64,000 nucleotides of DNA from contig NZ_BCYX01000005.1 of assembly GCF_001598415.1 (NCBI RefSeq), positions 62,001 through 126,000 of the forward strand, given 5' to 3'. The position numbers and the translations under genes were made by a program. Position 1 is the first letter of the stretch. Each line of letters opens with the position of its first letter. Origin of the DNA: Sphingomonas mali NBRC 15500 (GTDB lineage: Bacteria; Pseudomonadota; Alphaproteobacteria; Sphingomonadales; Sphingomonadaceae). This document shows positions 52,102 through 61,293 of this stretch, piece after piece. The notes below the pieces were generated by a model. The model had not been told where the DNA came from and ran no database searches. It worked only from the letters and a program-made list of their open reading frames with translations.

Positions 52102-53331
52102 ATGACCCAGCCGACAACCCGCCTCAGGCTCTCCGGCACCAATCTGGAACGCGCCGCCGACCACAACCAGCGCGTCACTCTCCATGCGATCCGCATCAAC
52201 GGCTTGCTGACCCGAGTGGAACTCGCCGCAATTACCGGGCTGACCGCGCCGGCCATTGCCAACATTACCAAGCGCCTGCTTGCGGATGGCTTGATCGAGG
52301 AGGCGGGCCAGCGTCGCGGTGGACGTGGCCAGCCGCCGACCAAGCTCGTCATCAATCGCGATGCCTGCCACTCGATCGGCGTCAATATCGATCGCGACCA
52401 TATCACCATCGTGCTGGTCAATTTCGCCGGCGAGACCTTGGCCCGCGTGTCGGAGGAAGTGAATTTCGCGCTGCCCGATCATGTCCGCTCGCTCTATCGG
52501 CGGTCGATCAAGGAGATGATGCGATCGGCGGGGGTCAAGGAGTCGAGTCTGGTCGGCCTGGGCGTGGCTGTCCCTGACGATCTCGGTCTGGTCGATCTGC
52601 CGGGGCGTCCCGCTGCTTATGCCAAATGGGACAAGATCGACATGAGCGATCTGTTCGACAAACCCTTCTCGTTGCCCGTGTTCGTCGAGAACGATGCCGC
52701 GGCCGCCGCGATGGGCGAAATGCAGCTGGGCCTTGGGCAGAAGCACGGCACCTTCTTTTATATCCTGATCTCGTCGGGCCTGGGCGGCGGCCTCGTCATC
52801 GATGGTGCCTATTTCCGCGGCGTCGATGGCCGCAGCGGAGAGCTGGGCTTCATGCACGCGCCCGGCACCGGCCCGCGCGATCAGATCCAGAACCTCGTAT
52901 CGCTGTCGGGCCTGGCCGGGCAGCTCGAGCGTGACGGGTTGAGCCTCGCCGACGTGATGGGCGTGGCTCACCTGTCGCCGGCAGCCGAGAAGTGCGTCGA
53001 TGAATGGATCGGCCAGGCAGCCGAGCAGCTCTATGTCCCGCTCGAAGCGGTGAATTGTCTGATCAACCCCGGCGTCGTGCTGGTCGGGGGGCGGCTGCCG
53101 AGCGCGATCGTCGAGCGTCTGGCGGCGCGCGCGCACGACCTGCTGCGCGAGCAGGCGACGAACGTGCCGGTGATCGCTCCGGTGGCGCGCGCTGCCTTGT
53201 CGGACGACGCGCCGGCGGTCGGGGCGGCGATCCTGCCGTTCAGCCATTTCCTGCTGCCTAAGCCCGGCGCATTGTGGAAAGTGCCGGCAACCAGCAACGT
53301 CAACGGCCGAGCGATTCAGCCGGCGCGCTGA
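52102..53331 (+). CDS. ROK-family transcriptional repressor (NagC/XylR type) lacking the zinc motif
   Basis: This 409-residue protein has an N-terminal winged helix (about 18-75: NQRVTLHAIRINGLLTRVEL; GLTAPAIANITKRLLADGLI) and a ROK sugar-kinase-like domain with VFVENDAAAAAMGEMQLG and FFYILISSGLGGGLVIDGAY. After the conserved RSGELGFM the zinc-binding CxCGxxGC segment of many ROK proteins is missing and is replaced by HAPGTGPRDQIQNLV. It stands before the first GH92 gene and probably controls it and neighbours in response to a sugar. ATG 52102 fits; no strong ribosome site is close. Confidence 0.92.
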   Translation: MTQPTTRLRLSGTNLERAADHNQRVTLHAIRINGLLTRVELAAITGLTAPAIANITKRLLADGLIEEAGQRRGGRGQPPTKLVINRDACHSIGVNIDRDHITIVLVNFAGETLARVSEEVNFALPDHVRSLYRRSIKEMMRSAGVKESSLVGLGVAVPDDLGLVDLPGRPAAYAKWDKIDMSDLFDKPFSLPVFVENDAAAAAMGEMQLGLGQKHGTFFYILISSGLGGGLVIDGAYFRGVDGRSGELGFMHAPGTGPRDQIQNLVSLSGLAGQLERDGLSLADVMGVAHLSPAAEKCVDEWIGQAAEQLYVPLEAVNCLINPGVVLVGGRLPSAIVERLAARAHDLLREQATNVPVIAPVARAALSDDAPAVGAAILPFSHFLLPKPGALWKVPATSNVNGRAIQPAR

Positions 53332-53336
53332 GCCCT

Positions 53337-53358
53337 ATCGACGCGAAACAGCGTCGAT
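53337..53358 (+). terminator. Hairpin just after the ROK gene
   Basis: ATCGACGC (53337-53344) and GCGTCGAT (53351-53358) form a perfect 8-bp stem with loop GAAACA, five bases after the ROK stop codon. A T7 run occurs only at 53401-53407, too far for a classical intrinsic terminator. Partial termination or 3'-end protection is likely. Confidence 0.6.
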
Positions 53359-53416
53359 CCATCCCGACTTCTCGGACCGACAACGTCAGTCACAGGCAAG
53401 TTTTTTTGGCCGCGCT

Positions 53417-53436
53417 AATTCAATTGACAAAATGTT
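53417..53436. promoter_or_regulatory. AT-rich 20-bp motif upstream of the first GH92 (copy 1)
   Basis: The sequence contains AATTCAATTGACAAA followed by ATGTT. Seventeen of its 20 positions are identical to 58073-58092 upstream of the second TonB receptor. It includes a consensus -35 TTGACA (53424-53429) but no good -10 at 16-18 bases. It could be a promoter element or an operator, for example of the ROK repressor encoded just before it. It lies about 100 bases before the GH92 start. Confidence 0.55.
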
Positions 53437-53534
53437 TAATTTAATCGACGGTGCCGCTCGACGCCATTGGAAACAGGACCAATGGGGTGGTCGCCAAGGG
53501 GGCAGCAATAGCTCCGAGAATCAGGGGAGGTACC

Positions 53535-55910
53535 GTGGGTATCCGCCAAACGCTTGCATGGCCGGATGGGCGGCGTCGTAGCGCCCGCCTGTTGCTATTA
53601 ACTCTGAGCATATCGATCGCATTGTCTGCGGCGGCGGTCGTCAGCGCGCAGACGGCTCCCGCCGAAGCCCCGGTTGACGAGGCCAATCCGCTGGTGGGCA
53701 CGGCACCGCTCGATAGACCCGATTTGATCGGCAATGCGCCGCCGCCGGGAGAGCCGGTTTATTCGGGCCAGACCTCGCCGGGTGCTCGCCTGCCGCACAG
53801 TTCGGTCGAGGCGGCGCCGATCAATAACAATATCGCGCTGACCTATCCGAACGGCGTCGAGGTCCCCTATTATTACACCAATCCGACGATGATCGGATTT
53901 TCCGGTGGCGGGGGCTCTTCCTATGGCGGCCGCGCGGAGCCGATCATCATGCCGGTGGTCGGCGACTGGTCGGTGCCTCCGGCCTATTCGCAATCCTATT
54001 ACGACAAGTCGCGCGAGATCGCGTCGCCGGGCTATTATTCGGTCTATCTCGACACGTTCCGGACGACGGCCGAACTGACCGCCACGCAATGGGCGAGCCT
54101 GATGCGGTTCACCTTCCCGCAAAGCGATCGGTCGAACGTGCTGATCAACTTTCCGGAGCATGGCGGCGACGTCGAAATCGTCGGCAACCAGATGGTGCGG
54201 GGCGTGTCGAAGGATAGTGGCGGCGCGGACGGCGCCTATTTCGTCGCCATATTCTCGAAGCCGTTCGCCAGCCTGGGGACGTTCAGCAAGGCGCCCGGCG
54301 ACGCCAGGGGCTGGGGGATCGGCGACAAAAGGGTCGAGCCCGACCAGCGCAAGATTTCCGGCAGTTTTGCCGGCAGCTACGTCACCTTTCGCACCAAGGC
54401 CGGCGAGACGGTGCTGATGAAGATCGCGCACGGCACCAGCTATGCCCAGGCCGAACAGCGTCTGCGCGACGAATTGCCCGGTTGGAATTTCGATGGCGTT
54501 CGCACCGCGGCGCGCGGTGCCTGGTCGAAGCTGCTCGATCGCGTCCAAGTGACCGGCGGGACGCCCAAGCAGCGGATGCTGTTCTATTCGACCTTGTTCC
54601 AGTCGTTCGCCAGCCCGCGCCTGGTTGCCGCCAAGGGAGAGAAGTTCACCGACACCAACGGCAAGGTGCAAACCGCGACGCACGATCGCTACAGTCCGGT
54701 GCCGTTCTGGGATACCGGCCGCAACCAGATCGTCCTGCTCGAATTGATGGAGCCGGAGACGATGCGCAATGTCATGCAGTCCGAGCTCGACATGGCGCGC
54801 GAGCAGGGCTTCATGAACACGTCGTTCCACGGCGACAATGCAGTGTTCATGTATTTGGGAGCGTGGGAGCGCGGCATCCCGTTCGACTATCCGGCGGTCT
54901 ACGAATATCTCCGCAAGAACGCGACCGATCCCGCCGGTCCGCGCCACTATCTCGCCGAATATGACAAGAACGGCTGGATCGCGGACATAGTCCCCGACGG
55001 CAATCCGAGCCCGCCTTATGCCGGCGGCAAAGCGGGTGCGGCGACGACGCTCGAATATGCCTGGGACGATTTCGCGATGGCGCAATTCGCCAGGCGGCTC
55101 GGGAAGATGGACGATTACGCCCTGTTCCTGAAGCGCGCGCACAATTACGCTAACGTGTTCGACAAGTCGGTCGGTTTCGTTCGCGGGCGGACCGCGGACG
55201 GCAAGTGGATCGCGCCGTTCGATCCCGGCGAGCCCTATTACAATTTCATGATGAAGGAAGCGTCGGGCTGGTCGACCTTGTGGCTGGTGCCGCATGACGT
55301 CAGCGGGCTGGCCAGGTTGCTCGGCGGGCGCCAGGCGTTCACCGCCAAGCTCGATCGGTTCTTTTCGACGCCCTATAATCCCAAGGGGATTTGCCGCGAC
55401 TGTACCGGGCTGATCGGCCAATATGTCCAGGGCAACCAACCCGACCAGCAGGCCGCTTATTATTACGATTGGGGCGGCCAGCCGTGGAAGACGCAGGCGC
55501 TGACCCGCCGGATCCTCGCCGAAATGTATGGCAGCGACGCCTCCGGCTATGGCTATCCCGGAATGGACGATCAGGGCGCGACATCGTCCTGGTACGTGCT
55601 GAGCGCGATGGGATTCTATCCGGTCGATCCGTCGAGCCAGAATTACATCATCGGCAGTCCGATCTTCGACGACGTCAAGCTGCAGATGGGCAACGGCAAG
55701 ACCCTGGAGGTCGAGGCCCGGAACAACTCCGCCGCGAACATCTACATCCAGTCGGCAACGCTCAACGGTCGGCCCTGGACCAGGCCATGGTTCAGCCATG
55801 ACGATATCAAGAACGGCGCCCGGCTGGTGCTGACCATGGGCCCAACGCCGAACAAGAATTGGGGCGCGGCGCCGGCCGACGCGCCGCCATCCATGTCGCC
55901 GATGCCCTGA
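53535..55910 (+). CDS. Exported family 92 glycoside hydrolase (alpha-mannosidase type), first copy
   Basis: This 791-residue enzyme has a signal segment (LLLLTLSISIALSAAAVVSAQ) and the two-domain GH92 layout. The N-terminal strand ANPLVGTAPLDRP corresponds to the family NPxxGT start. In the barrel, PVPFWDTGRNQIVLLELM, the WxDDFAMA segment and the catalytic loop YPGMDDQGATSSWYVLSAMG are present, with D678/D679 in the place of the calcium-assisted base. GH92 enzymes are calcium-dependent exo-alpha-mannosidases. GTG 53535 is preferred since GGGGAGG lies 4-5 bases upstream. The N-terminal 150 residues differ clearly from the second GH92 at 62361. Confidence 0.92.
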   Translation: MGIRQTLAWPDGRRRSARLLLLTLSISIALSAAAVVSAQTAPAEAPVDEANPLVGTAPLDRPDLIGNAPPPGEPVYSGQTSPGARLPHSSVEAAPINNNIALTYPNGVEVPYYYTNPTMIGFSGGGGSSYGGRAEPIIMPVVGDWSVPPAYSQSYYDKSREIASPGYYSVYLDTFRTTAELTATQWASLMRFTFPQSDRSNVLINFPEHGGDVEIVGNQMVRGVSKDSGGADGAYFVAIFSKPFASLGTFSKAPGDARGWGIGDKRVEPDQRKISGSFAGSYVTFRTKAGETVLMKIAHGTSYAQAEQRLRDELPGWNFDGVRTAARGAWSKLLDRVQVTGGTPKQRMLFYSTLFQSFASPRLVAAKGEKFTDTNGKVQTATHDRYSPVPFWDTGRNQIVLLELMEPETMRNVMQSELDMAREQGFMNTSFHGDNAVFMYLGAWERGIPFDYPAVYEYLRKNATDPAGPRHYLAEYDKNGWIADIVPDGNPSPPYAGGKAGAATTLEYAWDDFAMAQFARRLGKMDDYALFLKRAHNYANVFDKSVGFVRGRTADGKWIAPFDPGEPYYNFMMKEASGWSTLWLVPHDVSGLARLLGGRQAFTAKLDRFFSTPYNPKGICRDCTGLIGQYVQGNQPDQQAAYYYDWGGQPWKTQALTRRILAEMYGSDASGYGYPGMDDQGATSSWYVLSAMGFYPVDPSSQNYIIGSPIFDDVKLQMGNGKTLEVEARNNSAANIYIQSATLNGRPWTRPWFSHDDIKNGARLVLTMGPTPNKNWGAAPADAPPSMSPMP

Positions 55911-55923
55911 CCCGCCATCCCCT

Positions 55924-55995
55924 TTGCCTCCGTTCCCCTCCCCCCTCGACGGAGGCAAGAGCCCAGGGCTGCGCCAGCCCGCATGCCCTGGGCTC
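55924..55995 (+). terminator. Two consecutive strong hairpins between GH92 and GH2 genes
   Basis: Stem 1: TTGCCTCCGT (55924-55933) with ACGGAGGCAA (55949-55958), 10 perfect pairs. Stem 2: GAGCCCAGGGC (55959-55969) with GCCCTGGGCTC (55985-55995), 11 perfect pairs. They are directly adjacent and no U-run follows. Read-through with protection or partial termination would lower GH2 relative to GH92. Confidence 0.75.
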
Positions 55996-56043
55996 ACCAT
56001 TCTAGATCGCCGACCAATGGCCCAACGCTCGAGGAGAAACGCC

Positions 56044-57993
56044 ATGCGCACGCTGATCGGAGCAATCGCCTCGATGGTCCTGGCGATGAGCGCGATCGAC
56101 GCCGCGGCGCAGGCCGCGCCGACGGGCGATAGCGTCTATACCAGCGACCTGATGACCCGATGGGGCAGGGAGGTAACCCCCGATAACGCCTGGCGCAGCT
56201 ATCCCCGGCCGCAACTGAAACGCGATCGCTGGCTCAATCTCAACGGCCTGTGGGACTATGCGATCGCCAAGGATACGGCGGCGCAGCCGATGCGGATGGA
56301 TGGCCAGATCCTGGTGCCCTATCCGGTCGAATCGAAACTGTCCCGCGTCGCCCGCAAGGTCACGCCCGACGACCGCATCTGGTATCGCCGCAGCTTCACC
56401 GTGCCGCAGGATTGGGCCGGCGAGCACGTCATGCTCAATTTCGGCGCGGTCGACTTCGCCGCGACGATCTGGGTCAATGGCGCCGTCGTCGGGTCGCACA
56501 AGGGCGGCTTCGACACGTTCGGTTTCGACATCACCGACTATCTGAAGCCGGGCCGGAACGAGCTGGTGGTGCAAGTCGCGGATCCGACCAGCGCCGGCAC
56601 GCAACCACGCGGCAAGCAGATCCTCGACCCCTCGGGCATCTGGTACACCGCGGTCAGCGGCATCTGGCAGACGGTGTGGCTCGAGCCGGTGCCTAAACTC
56701 CATATCGATGACGTGCGCGCGACGCCCGACATCGACCGCGGAGTCGTTGATATCGCCGTCGCCTTGAGCGGCTGGGCGAGCGACACCGATGCGGTAAAGC
56801 TGACCGCGAGCGCGGGCGGAAAGGTGATCGCCTCGACAATCATCCGTGCCAATCGCCGCGCGACGCTCGCCGTTCCCAATGCGCGCTTGTGGTCGCCGGA
56901 CGATCCCTATCTCTACGACCTGAAGGCCGAACTCGTGACGGTCGCTGATCCCTATGCCGGGCAGGATGAGCGCGATCGCAAGGCCTATGACGCTCGCTTT
57001 ACTCAGGGCGAGGATCGAACCTATGCCGCTGCGCGCATCGCCGGAGTACCGCGTGACACGGTCGACACCTATTTCGCGATGCGCAAGATCTCGATCGGCC
57101 CGGGACGGGTCGCGGGTCAGCCGGCGGTCCTGCTCAACAACAAGCCGCTCTTTCAGAACGGCACGCTCGACCAGGGCTGGTGGCCCGACGGTCTCTACAC
57201 TGCGCCTTCCGAAGAGGCGATGAAGAGCGACCTGGTCTTCCTCAAGAAGGCCGGCTTCAACATGCTGCGCAAGCATATCAAGGTCGAACCGGCGCGCTAT
57301 TATTACGACGCCGATCACCTAGGCATCCTGATTTGGCAGGATATGCCGTCCGGCGGCGGCGAGGACCAGTTCGTCACCGGCACCAGCAAAAGCCAGGCGG
57401 TGCTGTCGTCGGATGCGATGGCCGAGAACCAGAACGAACTCGCCGCGATGATCGGCGATCTGCGCGCCTTTCCTTCGATCGTGATGTGGGTGGTCAACAA
57501 TGAGGGTTGGGGGCAGTACGATTCCGCGACCCTGGCCCGCTACGTCAAGGGCATGGATCCCAGCCGGCTGGTCAATGCCGATAGCGGCTGGCTCGACGTC
57601 GCGCCCGGCGCCTCGGACGTGTTCGACATCCACACCTATGAGGACGTGCCCAATACGCCGACGCGTCAATCGACTCGCGCGATCGTGATCGGCGAATATG
57701 GCGGCATCGGCATGCCGGTCACGGGCCATATCTGGCGGCCGGGCAAGAAGAATTGGGGCTATCAGGTGGCGACCGGCGAGGAGGATTATCTCGCCCGTTT
57801 CCGCCGCAAGATGGCCGGCGTCATCCGCGCGGCGCGCGAGGATGGACTGAGCGCCTCGGTCTACACTCAGACGACCGATGTCGAGGATGAGATCAACGGC
57901 CTGCTGACCTATGATCGCGCGCGCGCCAAGGCCTCCCCGGAAGCCTTGGCGGCGATCGCCGCGCCGCTCCGGACATTGTCGAGCGAGCGATAA
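56044..57993 (+). CDS. Exported family 2 glycoside hydrolase, second of two
   Basis: This 649-residue GH2 has a signal peptide ending AAAQ. It then has a sugar-binding jelly roll (WLNLNGLWDYAI; VMLNFGAVDFAATIWVNGAV), an Ig-like domain and a TIM barrel. The acid/base is E487 (MWVVNNEGWGQYD) and the nucleophile E551 (VIGEYGGIG). It lacks the NxK motif seen in the other GH2 at 38874, so it is more likely a beta-galactosidase or beta-mannosidase-type enzyme; sequence alone does not settle which. ATG 56044 has GAGGAG 8 bases upstream. It follows GH92 by 133 bases that contain two hairpins. Confidence 0.9.
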   Translation: MRTLIGAIASMVLAMSAIDAAAQAAPTGDSVYTSDLMTRWGREVTPDNAWRSYPRPQLKRDRWLNLNGLWDYAIAKDTAAQPMRMDGQILVPYPVESKLSRVARKVTPDDRIWYRRSFTVPQDWAGEHVMLNFGAVDFAATIWVNGAVVGSHKGGFDTFGFDITDYLKPGRNELVVQVADPTSAGTQPRGKQILDPSGIWYTAVSGIWQTVWLEPVPKLHIDDVRATPDIDRGVVDIAVALSGWASDTDAVKLTASAGGKVIASTIIRANRRATLAVPNARLWSPDDPYLYDLKAELVTVADPYAGQDERDRKAYDARFTQGEDRTYAAARIAGVPRDTVDTYFAMRKISIGPGRVAGQPAVLLNNKPLFQNGTLDQGWWPDGLYTAPSEEAMKSDLVFLKKAGFNMLRKHIKVEPARYYYDADHLGILIWQDMPSGGGEDQFVTGTSKSQAVLSSDAMAENQNELAAMIGDLRAFPSIVMWVVNNEGWGQYDSATLARYVKGMDPSRLVNADSGWLDVAPGASDVFDIHTYEDVPNTPTRQSTRAIVIGEYGGIGMPVTGHIWRPGKKNWGYQVATGEEDYLARFRRKMAGVIRAAREDGLSASVYTQTTDVEDEINGLLTYDRARAKASPEALAAIAAPLRTLSSER

Positions 57994-58072
57994 TATACTG
58001 AATCCATGAGATAAAAACGCGCATTTGCGGTCAAGGGCGAGCCGCGCCCGAGCGGAAGAAATCGCGCCGGAC

Positions 58073-58092
58073 AATTTAATTGACAAATTGCT
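58073..58092. promoter_or_regulatory. AT-rich 20-bp motif upstream of the second TonB receptor (copy 2)
   Basis: It contains AATTTAATTGACAAA followed by TTGCT, identical to 53417-53436 at 17 of 20 positions. Here it also reads as an inverted repeat, CAATTT and AAATTG flanking AATTGAC (58072-58090). It is about 120 bases before the receptor start, in the only AT-rich part of a 220-base gap. Confidence 0.55.
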
Positions 58093-58213
58093 TTTTATAT
58101 TCTGAATTGCGGCGCGACGGTTGGTGGACGGGCTTCGAGCCCCGCCGCAGCGCCGAACGAAAACAAGAAACGGAGGGCGATAACGCCCTCATTCATGGAG
58201 AGGGAAGATCCAT

Positions 58214-61200
58214 ATGAGCATTCGTCACATCGATCTCGGCCTGGGCACAGCGTGCACCCGGTCGCGGGCCAAGCTGATTCGCGACCTCATGCTGACCGCC
58301 AGCGCGGCAATCGGTTTCTCCGGCATGGCGCAGGCGCAGACCGCGCCAGCCACACCCCCTACGCCCGACGCTAGCGCGCAACCCGCCGACCCCCAGGCTG
58401 CCGACTCGGCCGGCGAAATCACCATCACCGGATATCGCCAGTCGATCGAAGCCAGCCTTCGCACCAAGCGCGAGGCGAACGCCTTTATCGACGTCATCAC
58501 TGCCGAGGACGTCGGCAAGTTCCCCGATAAGAACGTCGCAGACGCGCTGCAGCGCGTGCCGGGCGTCATCATTTCGCGCGACGGCGGCGAGGGCTCGCGG
58601 GTCAGCATTCGCGGCTTGAATTCCGACCTGACGCTGACCGAGCTCAACGGCAATTTCATCGCCGGTACCGACAGTGGCGATCCGTCGCGGTCGTTCAACT
58701 ATCTGCTGCTGCCGTCGAGCATGATCGGCAGCGTCGAGGTCTACAAGTCGCCCGAAGCGCGGCTCGACGAAGGCGGGGTCGGCGGCACCGTCATCCTGCG
58801 CACGCGCCGGCCGCTCGATCTCAAGCCATGGTCGGGCTTCGTCTCGGCCGAGGGTACGGACTCGGACGTCACCAAGAAGGTCGAGCCGCAGCTCACCGGT
58901 CAGATTTCGTGGCGCAACGACGCCGGCACGATCGGCCTGCTGGTCGGCGGTAGCTGGCAGAAGCGCACCAACCGCGAGATGGATGGGTCGACCGAGAGCT
59001 GGCAATGGTGGACCGATGGTGGCCGCAACGGCAAACCGGCGACCGACGTCAACGGCAACGTGCTCCCCAACCAGGACGCGATTACCTATTGGTCGGAGGA
59101 CAAGGCCCCGACTACGCGGTCGGGCCAGCATTATAACGGCTATTGGGCGCCGCAGTCGGTTGACGAGCAGATCACCACCGACAGGCGCGAACGCATCGGC
59201 ATCCAGGCGACGGTCGACGTGAAGCCGTTCGACAATCTACGCCTGACCTTCAATTATTTCCGCTTCCAGCTCAATCGCACGCAAGAGGACAACGTCCTGA
59301 AGATCCCCGAATGGGGCTATGGCAACTTCTTCACTGGGGCGAAGTTCGACAAGAGCGGCACGGTCATGGAATCGGCGACCTTTGAGGTACCGCCGGCCGG
59401 CCAGGGCTGCTCGGCCAACACCCCGATCTGTACGATGGAAACGCCGCAGCTTTCGGGCATCTACCAGCGCGAGAAGCAGATCTCGAACACCTACGACCTG
59501 CATGGCGACTGGAATCTCGGCCATCTCGCCGTGTCGTTCGCGGTCGGCAAGACCAAGTCGACCGGCGGCCCATACCAGCAAATGAAAGTCGCGGTGAAGC
59601 CCCGCCTGACCGGTGCCGTCACCCAGAACGGCAACTTTCTGAGCACCTGGGACTTCAGTAGCGGCGACCTGGGCATGACCTTCTCGCCCGATGTGCAGAA
59701 GAACCTCTTGGCCGGCATCGCCCAGGTCGATACCGGGTCGACCGGATCGGGCTACACCAACAGCAGCATCGAGCAGCGCTATGCCCAGATCGACGTGACG
59801 CGCAGCTTCGATGATTCCTTCATCAGTTCGATCCAGGTCGGCGGCAAGTGGCGGGACGGCCGCGTCCAGCGCTCAAGGGGCGAGCTGGACTGGTACGCCG
59901 ATCCGGCCACGTTGCTGCGCTTCCAGGACACGCCGCAGGGCGCGGTGGCGCAGCCGTCCTTCTTCTACAGCAATCCGATCACCAATATCCCCGGCGGGTT
60001 CACGGCGTCGTCCTACCCGGCGATCAACATGGTCAACTACCTGAACTACCTCAACACGACCTATGGGCCGGCCGTGAAGGTGCCGCAGCCGCAGAATCTC
60101 TACAGGATCGGGGAGAAGATTTGGGCCGGCTATGCCCAGCTGAACTTCAAGTCGGGACCGATCCGCGGCAATATCGGCGTGCGCGTGGTGAACACGAAAC
60201 AGTCGGGCACGTCGACCGATACGCTGTATTTCGAGAAGGATTATTGCGTCGACGGCCCCGGCGGCCCGTTCGATCCCAACCGGCCGATCGGCCCGGACGG
60301 CAATTGCCAGGTCATTCCGCAGAGCCAGCGCGAAGTCCGCGTCTACAGCCCGAACAGCGAGTCGAAGAGCTACACGAACGTTCTGCCGAGCTTCAATATC
60401 TCGTGGGACGTCACGCCGAACCTGCTGGTTCGCGCCGCGGTCTCCAAGGTCGTTGCGCGTCCCGCCTATAATGACCTTGCCTCTGCGCGCTCGCTGACCT
60501 TCCGCTCGGACGCCTATACGTTCGACCGAGCGCAGTTCGGTGAGCGGGCGGGCTGGTCGGGCGACGGCGGCAACTTCAATCTCTCGCCATTCTCGGCCTG
60601 GGCCTACGACATCGGCGCGGAATGGTATTTCCACCCCGGTTCGGTGCTCGGGGTCGCCGCGTTCCGCAAGGACGTGAAGGACTTCGTCGTGCCGGTGGTG
60701 CTCGACCTGAACCAGACGGTGCAGGGGCAGACCGTGCTGGTCCAGTCCTATTCTACGCAGGCGAACGGCTCGAGCGCCAAGTCGGAGGGCGTCGAAGTTT
60801 ATGCGCAGCACACTTTGTCGTTCGGGCTCGGCGCGCAGGTGAATTTCACCTACAACCACACGTCGGTCGCCGACGTCTCGCTCGACGGCAAGAAGATCGG
60901 CACGTCGCCGCTGGTCGGCAGCGCCAAGACGCAGTGGAACGCCTCGATATTCTACGAAAAGGGCCCGGTGTTGCTGCGGGCATCGTACAACCGGCGCGGC
61001 GAACGGGTGGGCGATTTGGTATCGGGCCTCAACGTTTATGACGATCCGTATCAGCAGGTCGACCTCAATGCGTCGTTCGAGGTGTTCCATAATTTCACGA
61101 TCACAGGTGCCGTAATCAACCTCACCAAGGAGACGGAGAGGTCGCATCTGGGTAACGACACCACGGCGCGGTATTATTCGTCGAAATATACCGGACGCCG

Positions 61201-61231
61201 GTTCTATCTCGGCGCTTCGTACAAGTTCTGA
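58214..61231 (+). CDS. TonB-dependent outer-membrane receptor, Caulobacter/Xanthomonas carbohydrate type (second of two)
   Basis: This 1005-residue receptor has a signal sequence (about residues 25-42, ending MAQAQ), an Ala/Pro linker and the TonB box EITITGYRQSIEASLRTKRE. The plug has EDVGKFPDKNVADALQRVPG and RGLNSDLTLTELNGN, and the large barrel ends in GRRFYLGASYKF. The DVGKFPDKNVADALQRVPG motif is the hallmark of TonB-Xanth-Caul receptors, which import oligosaccharides. ATG 58214 has GGAGAGG upstream. It is followed after 62 bases, including a strong hairpin, by GH43 and GH92 genes, so it likely takes up their glycan substrate. Confidence 0.97.
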   Translation: MSIRHIDLGLGTACTRSRAKLIRDLMLTASAAIGFSGMAQAQTAPATPPTPDASAQPADPQAADSAGEITITGYRQSIEASLRTKREANAFIDVITAEDVGKFPDKNVADALQRVPGVIISRDGGEGSRVSIRGLNSDLTLTELNGNFIAGTDSGDPSRSFNYLLLPSSMIGSVEVYKSPEARLDEGGVGGTVILRTRRPLDLKPWSGFVSAEGTDSDVTKKVEPQLTGQISWRNDAGTIGLLVGGSWQKRTNREMDGSTESWQWWTDGGRNGKPATDVNGNVLPNQDAITYWSEDKAPTTRSGQHYNGYWAPQSVDEQITTDRRERIGIQATVDVKPFDNLRLTFNYFRFQLNRTQEDNVLKIPEWGYGNFFTGAKFDKSGTVMESATFEVPPAGQGCSANTPICTMETPQLSGIYQREKQISNTYDLHGDWNLGHLAVSFAVGKTKSTGGPYQQMKVAVKPRLTGAVTQNGNFLSTWDFSSGDLGMTFSPDVQKNLLAGIAQVDTGSTGSGYTNSSIEQRYAQIDVTRSFDDSFISSIQVGGKWRDGRVQRSRGELDWYADPATLLRFQDTPQGAVAQPSFFYSNPITNIPGGFTASSYPAINMVNYLNYLNTTYGPAVKVPQPQNLYRIGEKIWAGYAQLNFKSGPIRGNIGVRVVNTKQSGTSTDTLYFEKDYCVDGPGGPFDPNRPIGPDGNCQVIPQSQREVRVYSPNSESKSYTNVLPSFNISWDVTPNLLVRAAVSKVVARPAYNDLASARSLTFRSDAYTFDRAQFGERAGWSGDGGNFNLSPFSAWAYDIGAEWYFHPGSVLGVAAFRKDVKDFVVPVVLDLNQTVQGQTVLVQSYSTQANGSSAKSEGVEVYAQHTLSFGLGAQVNFTYNHTSVADVSLDGKKIGTSPLVGSAKTQWNASIFYEKGPVLLRASYNRRGERVGDLVSGLNVYDDPYQQVDLNASFEVFHNFTITGAVINLTKETERSHLGNDTTARYYSSKYTGRRFYLGASYKF

Positions 61232-61243
61232 TCGATCGTAACC

Positions 61244-61273
61244 GGGACGGCGGCCTCTCTCCGCCGCCGTCCC
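61244..61273 (+). terminator. Strong hairpin between the TonB receptor and GH43
   Basis: GGGACGGCGGC (61244-61254) pairs perfectly with GCCGCCGTCCC (61263-61273) around an 8-base pyrimidine loop, 12 bases after the receptor stop. No U-run follows, so it is more likely a stabiliser or attenuator that favours the receptor over the downstream hydrolases than a full terminator. Confidence 0.75.
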
Positions 61274-61293
61274 AACCAAGGGGCCGAGACGGC

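Noticed and set aside
53598..56051. An 817-codon open frame on the minus strand
   Set aside because: It is antisense to the first GH92, which has clear family motifs; the composition is typical of a shadow frame.
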